A stretch of DNA of 64,000 nucleotides, taken from the NCBI RefSeq assembly GCF_001613505.1, contig NZ_BDCM01000016.1, forward strand, positions 124,001 through 188,000, in the 5' to 3' direction. Position 1 is the first letter of the stretch, and each line of letters starts with the position of its first letter. The stretch comes from Nocardia mikamii NBRC 108933. Lineage in GTDB: Bacteria > Actinomycetota > Actinomycetes > Mycobacteriales > Mycobacteriaceae. Below, in pieces: positions 35,194 to 42,873 of this stretch. Both the position numbers and the translations under genes were made by a program. The notes below the pieces were generated by a model, which was not told the DNA's origin, ran no database searches, and was given only the letters and a program-made list of their open reading frames with translations.

Positions 35194-35586
35194 ATGACCG
35201 TTATCGACACACCCGGCTTCGCACCGGCGACCACCACCGGCTGGACCTCGGCCTGCCGGCTCGATTATCTGATTCCCGGCCGCGGCGTGGCGGTACTGCT
35301 CAGGGGCGGACGGCAGGCCGCGCTCTTCCTGCTGCCCGACGGCACGCTCTACGCCGTCGGCAATATCGATCCGTTCGGGCGGGCGGCGGTCATGTCGCGC
35401 GGCATCGTCGGTGACCGCGCCGGTGTGCCGGTCGTGGCCTCGCCGCTGCTGAAGCAGTCGTTCTCGCTGCTGGACGGCCACTGCCTGGACGACGACTCGG
35501 TCGCACTGCCCGTCTACGGCGTGCGCGTCGTCGACGGGGTCGTCGCGGTGACCAACGAACCGGTGCAGTACGGCGGTACACCGTGA
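35194..35586 (+). CDS. nirD: Assimilatory nitrite reductase small subunit NirD
   Basis: The 130-aa product is a Rieske-fold-like subunit (GRGVAVLLRGGRQAALFLLPDGTLYAVGNIDPFG), but like other NirD proteins it lacks the two CxH cluster-binding motifs. It associates with NirB. ATG at 35194 follows GGAGGAGA. The TGA overlaps the GTG of the next gene, so translation is coupled. Confidence 0.93.
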   Translation: MTVIDTPGFAPATTTGWTSACRLDYLIPGRGVAVLLRGGRQAALFLLPDGTLYAVGNIDPFGRAAVMSRGIVGDRAGVPVVASPLLKQSFSLLDGHCLDDDSVALPVYGVRVVDGVVAVTNEPVQYGGTP

Positions 35587-36809
35587 GCGAAGCGCGACCC
35601 ACCGAATTGAAACCCCTGGACGGCTTCACCATCGGTGTGACAGCCGCCCGCCGGGCCGACGAACTGGCCACGCTGTTGAGTCGCCGCGGCGCGAATATCG
35701 TGTCCGCCCCGGCGATTCGCATCATTCCCCTGTCCGACGACACCGAGTTGGAGCGGGTGACCCGGCAGTTGGTCGCCGATCCGCCGCAGATCGCCGTCGC
35801 CACCACCGGCATCGGCTTCCGCGGCTGGATGGAAGCGGCCGAGGGGTGGGGCCTGGCCGAAAACCTCCGGGACACTTTGGCTTCCACGCGCATGCTGGCA
35901 CGTGGCCCCAAGGCCAAGGGCGCCATCCGGGCCGCCGAACTGCGCGAGGAATGGTCGCCGGCCTCCGAATCGTCCGCCGAGGTGCTCGATCACCTGCTGG
36001 CGGCGGGTGTCGAAGGCGTGCGCATCGCGGTGCAGTTGCACGGTGCGACCACCGAATGGGAGCCGGTACCCGACTTCTGCGAGGTGTTGCGCTGCGCCGG
36101 CGCCGATGTCGTGCCGGTGCCGGTGTATCGCTGGGTGCCACCGGACGATCGTGTGCCGATGGACCGCCTGATCGAGGGTGTGGTCACCTCCGCACTGGAC
36201 TGCGTCACGTTCACCAGCGCACCCGCGGTGGCCTCGATGTTGATGCGGGCGAAGGAAACCGGGCTGCTCGAGGGCGTCCTGCAGGCGATGCGTTCGCGGG
36301 TGCTGCCCGCGTGCGTCGGGCCGATCACCGCCGCACCGCTGGAGGAACTCGGGGTGCCGACGTCCATGCCGGGCCGCGCGCGACTCGGGGCGCTGGCCCG
36401 CCACGTCGCCGAGGAACTTCCGCGCCGCGCCAATCGGATTCACGCCGCCGGGCACGAACTGAGCGTGCGTGGCGGCTGTGTCGTGGTGGACGGTTCGGTG
36501 CGTCAGCTCGCTCCCGCGCCGATGGCGTTGATGCGGGCGCTGGCCCGCCAGCCCGGCCGGGTGGTGTCCCGGGAGGATCTGCTCGCGGCGCTGCCCGGTG
36601 GTGGGGACGACACCCATGCCGTAGAGACCGGAATCGCGCGGCTGCGTGCGGGTCTCGGTACCCCGAAGGCGATTCAGACCGTGGTCAAGCGCGGCTATCG
36701 GCTCGCTCTCGACCCCGCCGAATGCGTGGACAACACCTCCCGCCCGCCGGGCGGGTACGCCCCGTCGCTGCGTCCGCAGCGCCCCGCGCCCATGGCGGGG
36801 GTCTGGTGA
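35583..36809 (+). CDS. Uroporphyrinogen-III synthase-like protein with C-terminal winged helix
   Basis: The 408-aa product has a HemD-like bilobed domain (about 1-275: FTIGVTAARRADELATLLSRRG; VTFTSAPAVASMLMRA) and an OmpR-type winged helix (about 290-378: LAPAPMALMRALARQPGRVVSREDLLAALPG; AIQTVVKRGYRL). The same fusion, exemplified by Rv0260c, lies near nirBD and narK in M. tuberculosis and has been called a regulator. It may combine siroheme synthesis with transcription control, or use the HemD fold as a sensor. GTG at 35583 overlaps the nirD stop. Confidence 0.88.
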   Translation: MSEARPTELKPLDGFTIGVTAARRADELATLLSRRGANIVSAPAIRIIPLSDDTELERVTRQLVADPPQIAVATTGIGFRGWMEAAEGWGLAENLRDTLASTRMLARGPKAKGAIRAAELREEWSPASESSAEVLDHLLAAGVEGVRIAVQLHGATTEWEPVPDFCEVLRCAGADVVPVPVYRWVPPDDRVPMDRLIEGVVTSALDCVTFTSAPAVASMLMRAKETGLLEGVLQAMRSRVLPACVGPITAAPLEELGVPTSMPGRARLGALARHVAEELPRRANRIHAAGHELSVRGGCVVVDGSVRQLAPAPMALMRALARQPGRVVSREDLLAALPGGGDDTHAVETGIARLRAGLGTPKAIQTVVKRGYRLALDPAECVDNTSRPPGGYAPSLRPQRPAPMAGVW

Positions 36810-37522
36810 GCGCCCCCGCGCTGGTGCTGGTGGCGCACGGCACCCGGAGTGCCACCGGGGTGCGGATGATCGCCGCGCTGGCCGATGCGGTGCGTGCGGA
36901 GATGGGACGTAACGGCGCCGACGTGCCGGTACGAACCGCTTTCGTCGACGTGCTCGGCCCCACCCCCGCCGAGGTGCTGCGCGAGCGCAACGGTGTTCCG
37001 GCCGTGGTGGTTCCGGCCTTTCTCGCCTCCGGTTACCACGTCTACCAGGATGTTCCGCGCGAAGTCCGCGACAGCGGGCATTCGGATGTGGTGGTGACCC
37101 CGGCGATGGGCCCGGACCCGATGCTGGCCCGGGTGATGCGGATGCGGTTGCACGAGGCCGGGATGCGTCCCGGCGACGCGGTGGTCGTCGCGGCGGCCGG
37201 ATCCTCCGACGCGCGTGCGCGCCACGATGTGCGGCAGGCGACGGCCATGCTGGCGGAGGAGCTGGGCGTCGCGGTCCGCACGGCCTATATCGCGACCGGC
37301 GAGCCGCGAGTGCCGGATGTCGTTGCCGCCCTGCGGAAGACCGGAGCCGAGCGGGTGTTCGTCGCCTCGTATCTGCTGGCGCACGGGCTGTTCCATCAGC
37401 GCCTGCGCGAGGCCGGTGCCGACGGAATCGCCGAACCGCTCGGCGTGCATCCCGCGGTCGTGCGCCTGCTGGTCGACCGGTACCGCACCGCGGCAGCCGA
37501 ATTCCTCACCACCGCAGCCTGA
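36806..37522 (+). CDS. Sirohydrochlorin chelatase, CbiX/SirB family
   Basis: The 238-aa product has the two duplicated chelatase lobes; the metal-binding His is in LVAHGTRS and a second in FLASGYHVYQDVP, and the second half contains LLAHGLFHQRLREAG. It inserts iron into sirohydrochlorin to make siroheme, the NirB cofactor, or cobalt for cobalamin. GTG at 36806 overlaps the preceding stop (GTGA), so it is translationally coupled and last in the narK-nirBD operon. Confidence 0.92.
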   Translation: MSAPALVLVAHGTRSATGVRMIAALADAVRAEMGRNGADVPVRTAFVDVLGPTPAEVLRERNGVPAVVVPAFLASGYHVYQDVPREVRDSGHSDVVVTPAMGPDPMLARVMRMRLHEAGMRPGDAVVVAAAGSSDARARHDVRQATAMLAEELGVAVRTAYIATGEPRVPDVVAALRKTGAERVFVASYLLAHGLFHQRLREAGADGIAEPLGVHPAVVRLLVDRYRTAAAEFLTTAA

Positions 37523-37639
37523 TTCGACGGTATCCCGATACCTCTGCGGTAGTGGCGGCACGCGTGCGGGCCGGCGTCCTGGTCCCCGGCGAAGCGCTAC
37601 TGCCGGTGAGTCCCGCCGCGTACTCGACGGGCCACCGGC

Positions 37640-37680
37640 GTGACCCCTGCGGCCGTGTGGTGACCGGTCGCAGGGGTCAC
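37640..37680. terminator. Bidirectional terminator after the nirBD operon
   Basis: GTGACCCCTGCG at 37640-37651 pairs perfectly with CGCAGGGGTCAC at 37669-37680 across 17 bases. It lies between the convergent chelatase and aldo/keto reductase stops. Confidence 0.7.
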
Positions 37681-37687
37681 GAGTCGT

Positions 37688-38752
37688 TCAGGATCGCGGG
37701 ACGACCGTCAGGTCCCCGTTGATCACGGTATCGGTCATCTCGCGAGCGAGCATATTGTGCGGGAATCCGGGTTCGACGGCACTGGCCGCGTCCAGCCGAT
37801 CCAGTTGCGCCGCATCGAATTCCACATCCAGGGCGCCCAGATTGTCGGCGAGTTGAGCCGGGGTGCGCGCCCCGATGATGGGAGCGGTCACCGCCGGATT
37901 CCGCAGCGTCCACGCGAGTGCCGTCTGGGCCGGTGTCCGGTCCAGTTCCGCCGCGACCTCCTTCACCACCTCGGCGATCGCGAGGCCCCGCTCGGTCAGC
38001 GAACCGTTGGCCAGCGCGACGTTCTTACGACTGCCCTCCGGCGATCCCGCCGCCGAGGCGTCCAGATCGGCGGCGGTGTATTTGCCGGTCAGCACGCCGC
38101 TGCCGAGCGGCGACCACGGGATCACCCCGAGCCCGAGTTCCCTCGCCATCGGGAACAGGTCGTGTTCCACGGTGCGCTCGATCAGGCTGTATTCCACCTG
38201 CAGCGCCACCAGCGGAGACCACCCGCGCAGGTCGGCGATGGTCTGCATGCGCGCCACCTGCCAGGCCGGGGTGTCGGAGATGGCGACGTAGAGCACCTTG
38301 CCCTGCCGGACCAGATCGTCCATGCCGCGCAGCACCTCCTCGACCGGCGTGGTGAAGTCCCAGGCGTGCAGGTACAGCAGATCGATGTAGTCGGTGTTCA
38401 GGTTGCGCAGGCTGGCCTCCACCGAGGCGAACATCGACTTGCGGTTGTTGCCGCCGGAATTCGGGTCGCCGGGCCGCCGCAACATCGTGTACTTCGTTGC
38501 CAGCACCAGGCTTTCACGATTGTCGCGGGTGAATTCGCCGAGCAGCCGCTCGGAACTGCCGTTGGTGTAGACGCTGGCGGTATCGATGAAGTTGCCACCG
38601 CGCGAGACGTAGTCGTCGAACAGTTTGCGCGCCTCGTCCCGTTCGGCGCCCCAGCCCCAGTCGGCGCCGAAGGTCATGGTGCCCAGTGCGAGCGGTGAGA
38701 CCCGCAGTCCGGACCGGCCGAGCAGCAGATAGGTGTCGAGAGTGAGCGCCAT
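37688..38752 (-). CDS. Aldo/keto reductase
   Basis: The 354-aa product is a TIM-barrel NADPH-dependent reductase with the catalytic tetrad at Asp57, Tyr62, Lys87 and His129 (FIDTASVYTNG, LATKYTML, LLYLHAWDF). The cofactor-binding C-terminus (APIIGARTPAQLADNLGAL) is present. Substrate is unknown; the closest familiar type is the AKR12/14 YajO-like group. ATG follows AGGAGGAAGAT. It is divergent from an XRE regulator that probably controls it. Confidence 0.92.
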   Translation of the reverse strand: MALTLDTYLLLGRSGLRVSPLALGTMTFGADWGWGAERDEARKLFDDYVSRGGNFIDTASVYTNGSSERLLGEFTRDNRESLVLATKYTMLRRPGDPNSGGNNRKSMFASVEASLRNLNTDYIDLLYLHAWDFTTPVEEVLRGMDDLVRQGKVLYVAISDTPAWQVARMQTIADLRGWSPLVALQVEYSLIERTVEHDLFPMARELGLGVIPWSPLGSGVLTGKYTAADLDASAAGSPEGSRKNVALANGSLTERGLAIAEVVKEVAAELDRTPAQTALAWTLRNPAVTAPIIGARTPAQLADNLGALDVEFDAAQLDRLDAASAVEPGFPHNMLAREMTDTVINGDLTVVPRS

Positions 38753-38869
38753 ATCTTCCTCCTGTGTGGATTCGATCTCGACGGCAAGTCTGCGCGGCCG
38801 GGGCGAACGCGGTAAGGGAAGGTTTTTCCTGGGATCGCCGGTACCAGCCTCGTCGTAGGATCGACAGCG

Positions 38870-39700
38870 ATGACCGGCACCGTGGAAGTGACACAGGAAC
38901 TGGGGGCCTTTCTGCGCACCCGGCGCGAACGACTGGATCCGGGTGATTTCGGGCTGCCGCTGCGCCGCCGGTCCCGCCGTACCCCGGGACTGCGCCGCGA
39001 GGAGGTCGCCGAACTGGCCGGCGTGAGCACCGACTACATCGTGCGGCTGGAACAGGGACGTGGTTTGCGCCCCTCGCCGGAGGTTCTCGACGCGCTCGCG
39101 CAGGCCTTGCGCCTCGCGCCGGACGAGCGCATCTACCTGTTCGACCTGGCCCGGCAGCGGCCCCCGGACGACGGCAAACCGGCGACCACGGCCTCACCGG
39201 AGCTGGCCCGGCTGGTCGCGGATCTGGCGCCCATACCGGCGATGGTGCTCAACCACCGCTACGACATCCTGGCCTGGAATCGCGAGATGTCGCGGCTGCT
39301 GCTGGATTTCGACACGCTGCCGCCCCGGCATCGCAACTCCATGTGGCTGTGCCTGCTCTATCCGGGGATGGGCAACTTCTACGCCGATCGCGAACGGACC
39401 GTGCGGGAGGGGATCGCCGGTCTGCGCGCCGCCTGGGCCGCCCATCCCGATGACCGGGTCCTGGCCGAGCTGATCGACGAATTTCGCACGGGCAGTGCCG
39501 AATTCGCCGAATTGTGGGAGCGCAGAGATGTGCGGGTGCAGGGCCGCGGGCGCAAGACGATGCATCATCCGCGGGTGGGTGCGGTCACCGTCGCCTACGA
39601 AGCGCTGATGCCGCTGCAGGACCCCGATCAGCGGCTGATCATCTACCGCGCCGCCGACGAAGCGAGCCGGGCGGCACTGGATCGTCTCGCCGCCGAATAG
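38870..39700 (+). CDS. XRE/MmyB-type transcriptional regulator
   Basis: The 276-aa product has an N-terminal XRE helix-turn-helix (GLRREEVAELAGVSTDYIVRLEQG, cut here to its core VSTDYIVRLEQG) and an MmyB-like PAS-fold ligand domain (LNHRYDILAWNREMSRLL; MHHPRVGAVTVAYEAL), which in related proteins binds fatty acids. Divergent placement from the aldo/keto reductase, about 117 bases apart, is the usual arrangement for regulator and target. ATG at 38870 is the only good start. Confidence 0.9.
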   Translation: MTGTVEVTQELGAFLRTRRERLDPGDFGLPLRRRSRRTPGLRREEVAELAGVSTDYIVRLEQGRGLRPSPEVLDALAQALRLAPDERIYLFDLARQRPPDDGKPATTASPELARLVADLAPIPAMVLNHRYDILAWNREMSRLLLDFDTLPPRHRNSMWLCLLYPGMGNFYADRERTVREGIAGLRAAWAAHPDDRVLAELIDEFRTGSAEFAELWERRDVRVQGRGRKTMHHPRVGAVTVAYEALMPLQDPDQRLIIYRAADEASRAALDRLAAE

Positions 39701-39807
39701 GTCCGGCGAAAAAAAATCTCGAGGAAATTCGCGAACTGTGTCGAATGTGCGAGATCGGCCTCGACCAGGGGGTGACAGCGAGTCGGAAACACACCTCAGG
39801 AGCGATC

Positions 39808-40254
39808 ATGACCGACATCAGCACCTTCCTCTGGTTCGACAGTGCCGCCGAGGAAGCCGCCCGGTTCTACACCGAGCACATTCCCGGAGCCCGCATCACG
39901 GGCATCACCCGTAACCCCGACGGCTCGGCCTTCATCGTGCAGGTCGATCTGGCCGGACACGCGCTCACGCTGATGAACGGCGGTCCCGGCCATCCCTTCA
40001 CCGATGCCGCCTCCGTTCAGCTGGTGGTCGACGGGCAGGACGAGGTGGACCGGTTGTGGGCGGCGCTGACCGCGGGCGGCAAGCCGGGGCCGTGCGGCTG
40101 GCTGACCGATCGCTACGGCCTGTCCTGGCAGGTCGTACCGGCCGAATTGGCGGCGTTGATGGGCGGCGAGCACGCGGCGGTCGCCGGCGCCGCGCTGCAG
40201 ACCATGTCGAAGATCGATATCGCCGCGATCCGGGCCGCCGTCGCCGCGCACTGA
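39808..40254 (+). CDS. VOC family protein, PhnB / 3-demethylubiquinone methyltransferase-like
   Basis: The 148-aa product has the duplicated beta-alpha-beta VOC fold (STFLWFDSAAEEAARFY; CGWLTDRYGLSWQVVP). Members include bleomycin resistance and glyoxalase-like proteins; this subgroup is often annotated PhnB and its function is unknown. ATG at 39808 follows CAGGAG; the longer in-frame start is rejected. A strong hairpin follows. Confidence 0.88.
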   Translation: MTDISTFLWFDSAAEEAARFYTEHIPGARITGITRNPDGSAFIVQVDLAGHALTLMNGGPGHPFTDAASVQLVVDGQDEVDRLWAALTAGGKPGPCGWLTDRYGLSWQVVPAELAALMGGEHAAVAGAALQTMSKIDIAAIRAAVAAH

Positions 40255-40266
40255 GCCGCCTCCGTG

Positions 40267-40299
40267 GACGTCACCACCGGACCCCGCGGTGGTGACGTC
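40267..40299 (+). terminator. Hairpin terminator after the VOC gene
   Basis: GACGTCACCACCG at 40267-40279 pairs exactly with CGGTGGTGACGTC at 40287-40299 over seven bases, 12 bases after the VOC stop. No T tract follows. Confidence 0.65.
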
Positions 40300-40459
40300 G
40301 GCGTGGCCGGAGTGTGGCAGCTGCGCGGACGGATAGCCCGGAGGATGCGGACCGCCGGCGCCGGGCCCGCGGAGGTCGCCGCCTGCGGGCCCGGGCTCCC
40401 GGTGGACACGCCCTGCCGAGAGTGCTGCGGGGACCGCGACACGGTGGAATACTCCGCGT

Positions 40460-41443
40460 ATGCACCGGCTCCCACGCTGTTTTGCTGTCCTGTTCGCCGC
40501 CTTCGCCTCGATTGCCGCGATTGTGCCCGCGGTAGCCTCGGCAGATCCCGGCGGGCCCGCCATCGTCGACGTCCATCCGCTGGGCGGTCGCCAATATTCG
40601 GTGGTGGTCTATTCCCCGGCGATGAACAAGCAGATCACCGTCTGGATGTCGCATCCGGATTTCGCGGCGCCGGCGCTGTATCTGCTCAACGCCGTCGACG
40701 GCGGTGAGGACGGCGGCCCGTGGACCAACCGCACCGACGTCGCGCAATTCTTCGCCGACAAACCGGTGAACGTGATCGTCCCGATGGGCGGGAGGGCCAG
40801 CTACTACACCGACTGGAAGTCCGACGATCCGGTGCTGGGCCGCAACGAGTGGACCACGTTCCTGACCCAGGAGCTGCCGCCGCTGCTCAACTCACGGTTC
40901 CAGATGACGGGCCGCAATGCCGTCGCGGGCACCTCGATGTCGGCGACCTCGGCACTCGATCTGGCGATCGGCTCGCCGGGCCTGTACCAGGCGGTCGGCG
41001 CCTACAGCGGTTGCCCGCTGACCAACGGCCCGATTCCGCAGGCGTACGTGTATTCGCAGCTCGGCGTCTTCGGGGCGAATGCCGGGAATATGTGGGGGGT
41101 ACCGGGTGATCCGGACTGGGCCGCTCACGATCCGGTGGTGAACGCCGATCGGTTGCGCGGAACAGCCCTCTACATCTCCTCGGGCAACGGGGTGCCCGGT
41201 GTGCACGACACCCTCGCCGATCCCTCCATCGGCGGCAACGCGGGCGCGCTGGCCAACCGGGTCGCGGTCGGCGGCGTGATGGAGAGCGTCGTCGACTCCT
41301 GCACCGGACAGCTGACCGGCCGCCTTGCCGCCCTGGGCATTCCGGCGACCGTCGTGCGCCGCAACGGCACCCACGCGTGGGTGTACTGGCAGGACGATCT
41401 GCACGACTCGTGGTCGGTCTTCGCCCCGGCGCTGGGAGTGTAG
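40460..41443 (+). CDS. Mycoloyltransferase, antigen 85 family (copy 2)
   Basis: The 327-aa product has a typical signal peptide cleaved near ASA/DPGG (residue 28) and an esterase fold with nucleophile motif GTSMSATS (Ser159). The histidine is in RNGTHAWVYWQDDL. It is clearly related to the enzyme at 3.0 kb (shared GGEDGG, SYYTDW, AYSGC and LADPS segments), but it lacks the neighbouring micro-peptides. Expected role is transfer of mycolates to trehalose or arabinogalactan in the cell envelope. Start ATG at 40460 is positioned directly before the signal peptide. Confidence 0.87.
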   Translation: MHRLPRCFAVLFAAFASIAAIVPAVASADPGGPAIVDVHPLGGRQYSVVVYSPAMNKQITVWMSHPDFAAPALYLLNAVDGGEDGGPWTNRTDVAQFFADKPVNVIVPMGGRASYYTDWKSDDPVLGRNEWTTFLTQELPPLLNSRFQMTGRNAVAGTSMSATSALDLAIGSPGLYQAVGAYSGCPLTNGPIPQAYVYSQLGVFGANAGNMWGVPGDPDWAAHDPVVNADRLRGTALYISSGNGVPGVHDTLADPSIGGNAGALANRVAVGGVMESVVDSCTGQLTGRLAALGIPATVVRRNGTHAWVYWQDDLHDSWSVFAPALGV

Positions 41444-41473
41444 GCCGGATTCGGTCAGCCGGCCGTATCCGGC
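41444..41473. terminator. Weak hairpin between convergent mycoloyltransferase and SnoaL-like genes
   Basis: GCCGGAT at 41444-41450 and ATCCGGC at 41467-41473 are reverse complements. The hairpin straddles the last codons of the SnoaL-like gene and could terminate both transcripts, but it has no T tract. Confidence 0.35.
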
Positions 41474-41871
41474 TCGGACGGGGTGCGGCGAGCCCGGTCG
41501 AGTTCCCAATACGCGCGCAGGGCGGCGATGCGGCCGTCGGCGTCCACCCGGTAGGTGAACACCCCGTCGACCTCGACGGTCATCTCCCGCCGGACGCTGG
41601 TGATGGTCCCGACGAAAGCGACCTCGGCGCCGCAGGCGTAGGAGTCGCGCATCCGGAACGCGATATCGCTCTCGGCGATGGCGGTATCCCAGAACGCGGC
41701 GATCGCGTCCCGGCCGCGGTGGCCGTTCCCGGTGGGGTCGTACGGCGATCGGCCGATCGGATCCTCCACCACCGCGTCCGGGGCGAACAGATTCAGCCAG
41801 GTGGCTCGGTCCTTGGTGCGGACGGCGTGCTGGGACGCCAGTCCCGCCGCCCGAGCCGGATGGTCGGCCAT
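41455..41871 (-). CDS. SnoaL-like / NTF2-fold protein
   Basis: The 138-aa product has the cone-shaped NTF2-like pattern: HAVRTKDRATWLNLFAPDAVVEDPIG, here only in part, then GRDAIAAFWDTAI and FTYRVDADGRIAALRAYWE. This fold serves as a cyclase, isomerase or ligand-binding domain; function here is unknown. ATG at 41871 follows AGGAGAATC; the upstream frame is rejected. It lies 7 bases after the LLM oxidoreductase gene, so the two form an operon and may act on the same substrate. Confidence 0.82.
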   Translation of the reverse strand: MADHPARAAGLASQHAVRTKDRATWLNLFAPDAVVEDPIGRSPYDPTGNGHRGRDAIAAFWDTAIAESDIAFRMRDSYACGAEVAFVGTITSVRREMTVEVDGVFTYRVDADGRIAALRAYWELDRARRTPSEPDTAG

Positions 41872-41878
41872 GATTCTC

Positions 41879-42775
41879 CTATCGGTGCGCGGCGATGACG
41901 GTCTCGCCGTAGCGGGTGAGCGCATCGACCTTCTCGGCGAGGCCGCGGATATCCGGCGTGGCGTCGTAGACGCTGCGGAATCCGACGATCACATCGGTGA
42001 CACCCGAGGCGGCCAACTGTGCGATGCCCGCGGTGTCGAAGGGGTCGCGCGCCACCACGTGGATCTGGAATTCGGTGGTTCGCGCCGACGCGGAAGTCTC
42101 GTATTCCGAACGCAATTCGGCCAGGCGACCCAGGAGTGCGGCCAGCTCGCCGGGGTCGCCGCCCGCGTGCATCCACCCGTCGCCACGCCGGACCGCACGC
42201 CGCAGCGCGGCCTCGCTGTGCCCGCCGACGAGGATCGGAATCGGTGTGGTGGGGACCGGAGTGATCTCCACGGCGGGCAGGTCGTAGATCTGTCCGCGAT
42301 AGGCGAATTCACCGCCGCCGCACAGGCCGCGCACGATGTCGATACCTTCGTCCAGGCGTGCGCCGCGCCGCTCGAACGGCACGCCCATCATGGTGAAATC
42401 CTGTGGCCACGGACTGATTCCGACGCCCAGCGACAGCCGGTTGCCGCTCAGCACCGCCAGCGTCGCGGCCTGTTTGGCCACCAGGACGGGCGGGCGCACC
42501 GGCAATTTCAGCACGAACGGTGTGACCCGCAGTGTGGTCGTGGCCGTGGTGATCGCGGTGGCGGCGATCATCGGCTCGGCAAAGGGCTTGCCGCGCAGGA
42601 ACTCTCGCCGGCCGTCGGCGGTGTAGGGGTAACGCGGGTCGCCGTCGCGCGGATAGGCCAGGCTGTCCGCCAGGCAGATACCGGTGAAACCGGCCCGCTC
42701 CGCGGCCCGCGCGAGGTCCACCCAGTGCGCGGGGTCCCCGCCCGCCTCGGCGAAATGGAAACGCATGACCGCCAT
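41879..42775 (-). CDS. LLM class flavin-dependent oxidoreductase (F420-type)
   Basis: The 298-aa product is a luciferase-like TIM barrel (FTGICLADSLAYP; SLGVGISPWPQDFTMMG; PILVGGHSEAALRRAVRRGDGWM). In mycobacteria and nocardiae most such proteins use F420. The substrate is unknown. It is co-transcribed with the SnoaL-like gene. Confidence 0.85.
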   Translation of the reverse strand: MAVMRFHFAEAGGDPAHWVDLARAAERAGFTGICLADSLAYPRDGDPRYPYTADGRREFLRGKPFAEPMIAATAITTATTTLRVTPFVLKLPVRPPVLVAKQAATLAVLSGNRLSLGVGISPWPQDFTMMGVPFERRGARLDEGIDIVRGLCGGGEFAYRGQIYDLPAVEITPVPTTPIPILVGGHSEAALRRAVRRGDGWMHAGGDPGELAALLGRLAELRSEYETSASARTTEFQIHVVARDPFDTAGIAQLAASGVTDVIVGFRSVYDATPDIRGLAEKVDALTRYGETVIAAHR

Positions 42776-42873
42776 GGTGGCCGCCGGTCGCGGTGTGGTG
42801 GGCCGGCGGCCCGGTCAGCGGCTCCGCGGGACGACTCAGCGGGCCAACGGGTTGACCCGGCCCGCGCCGCGGG

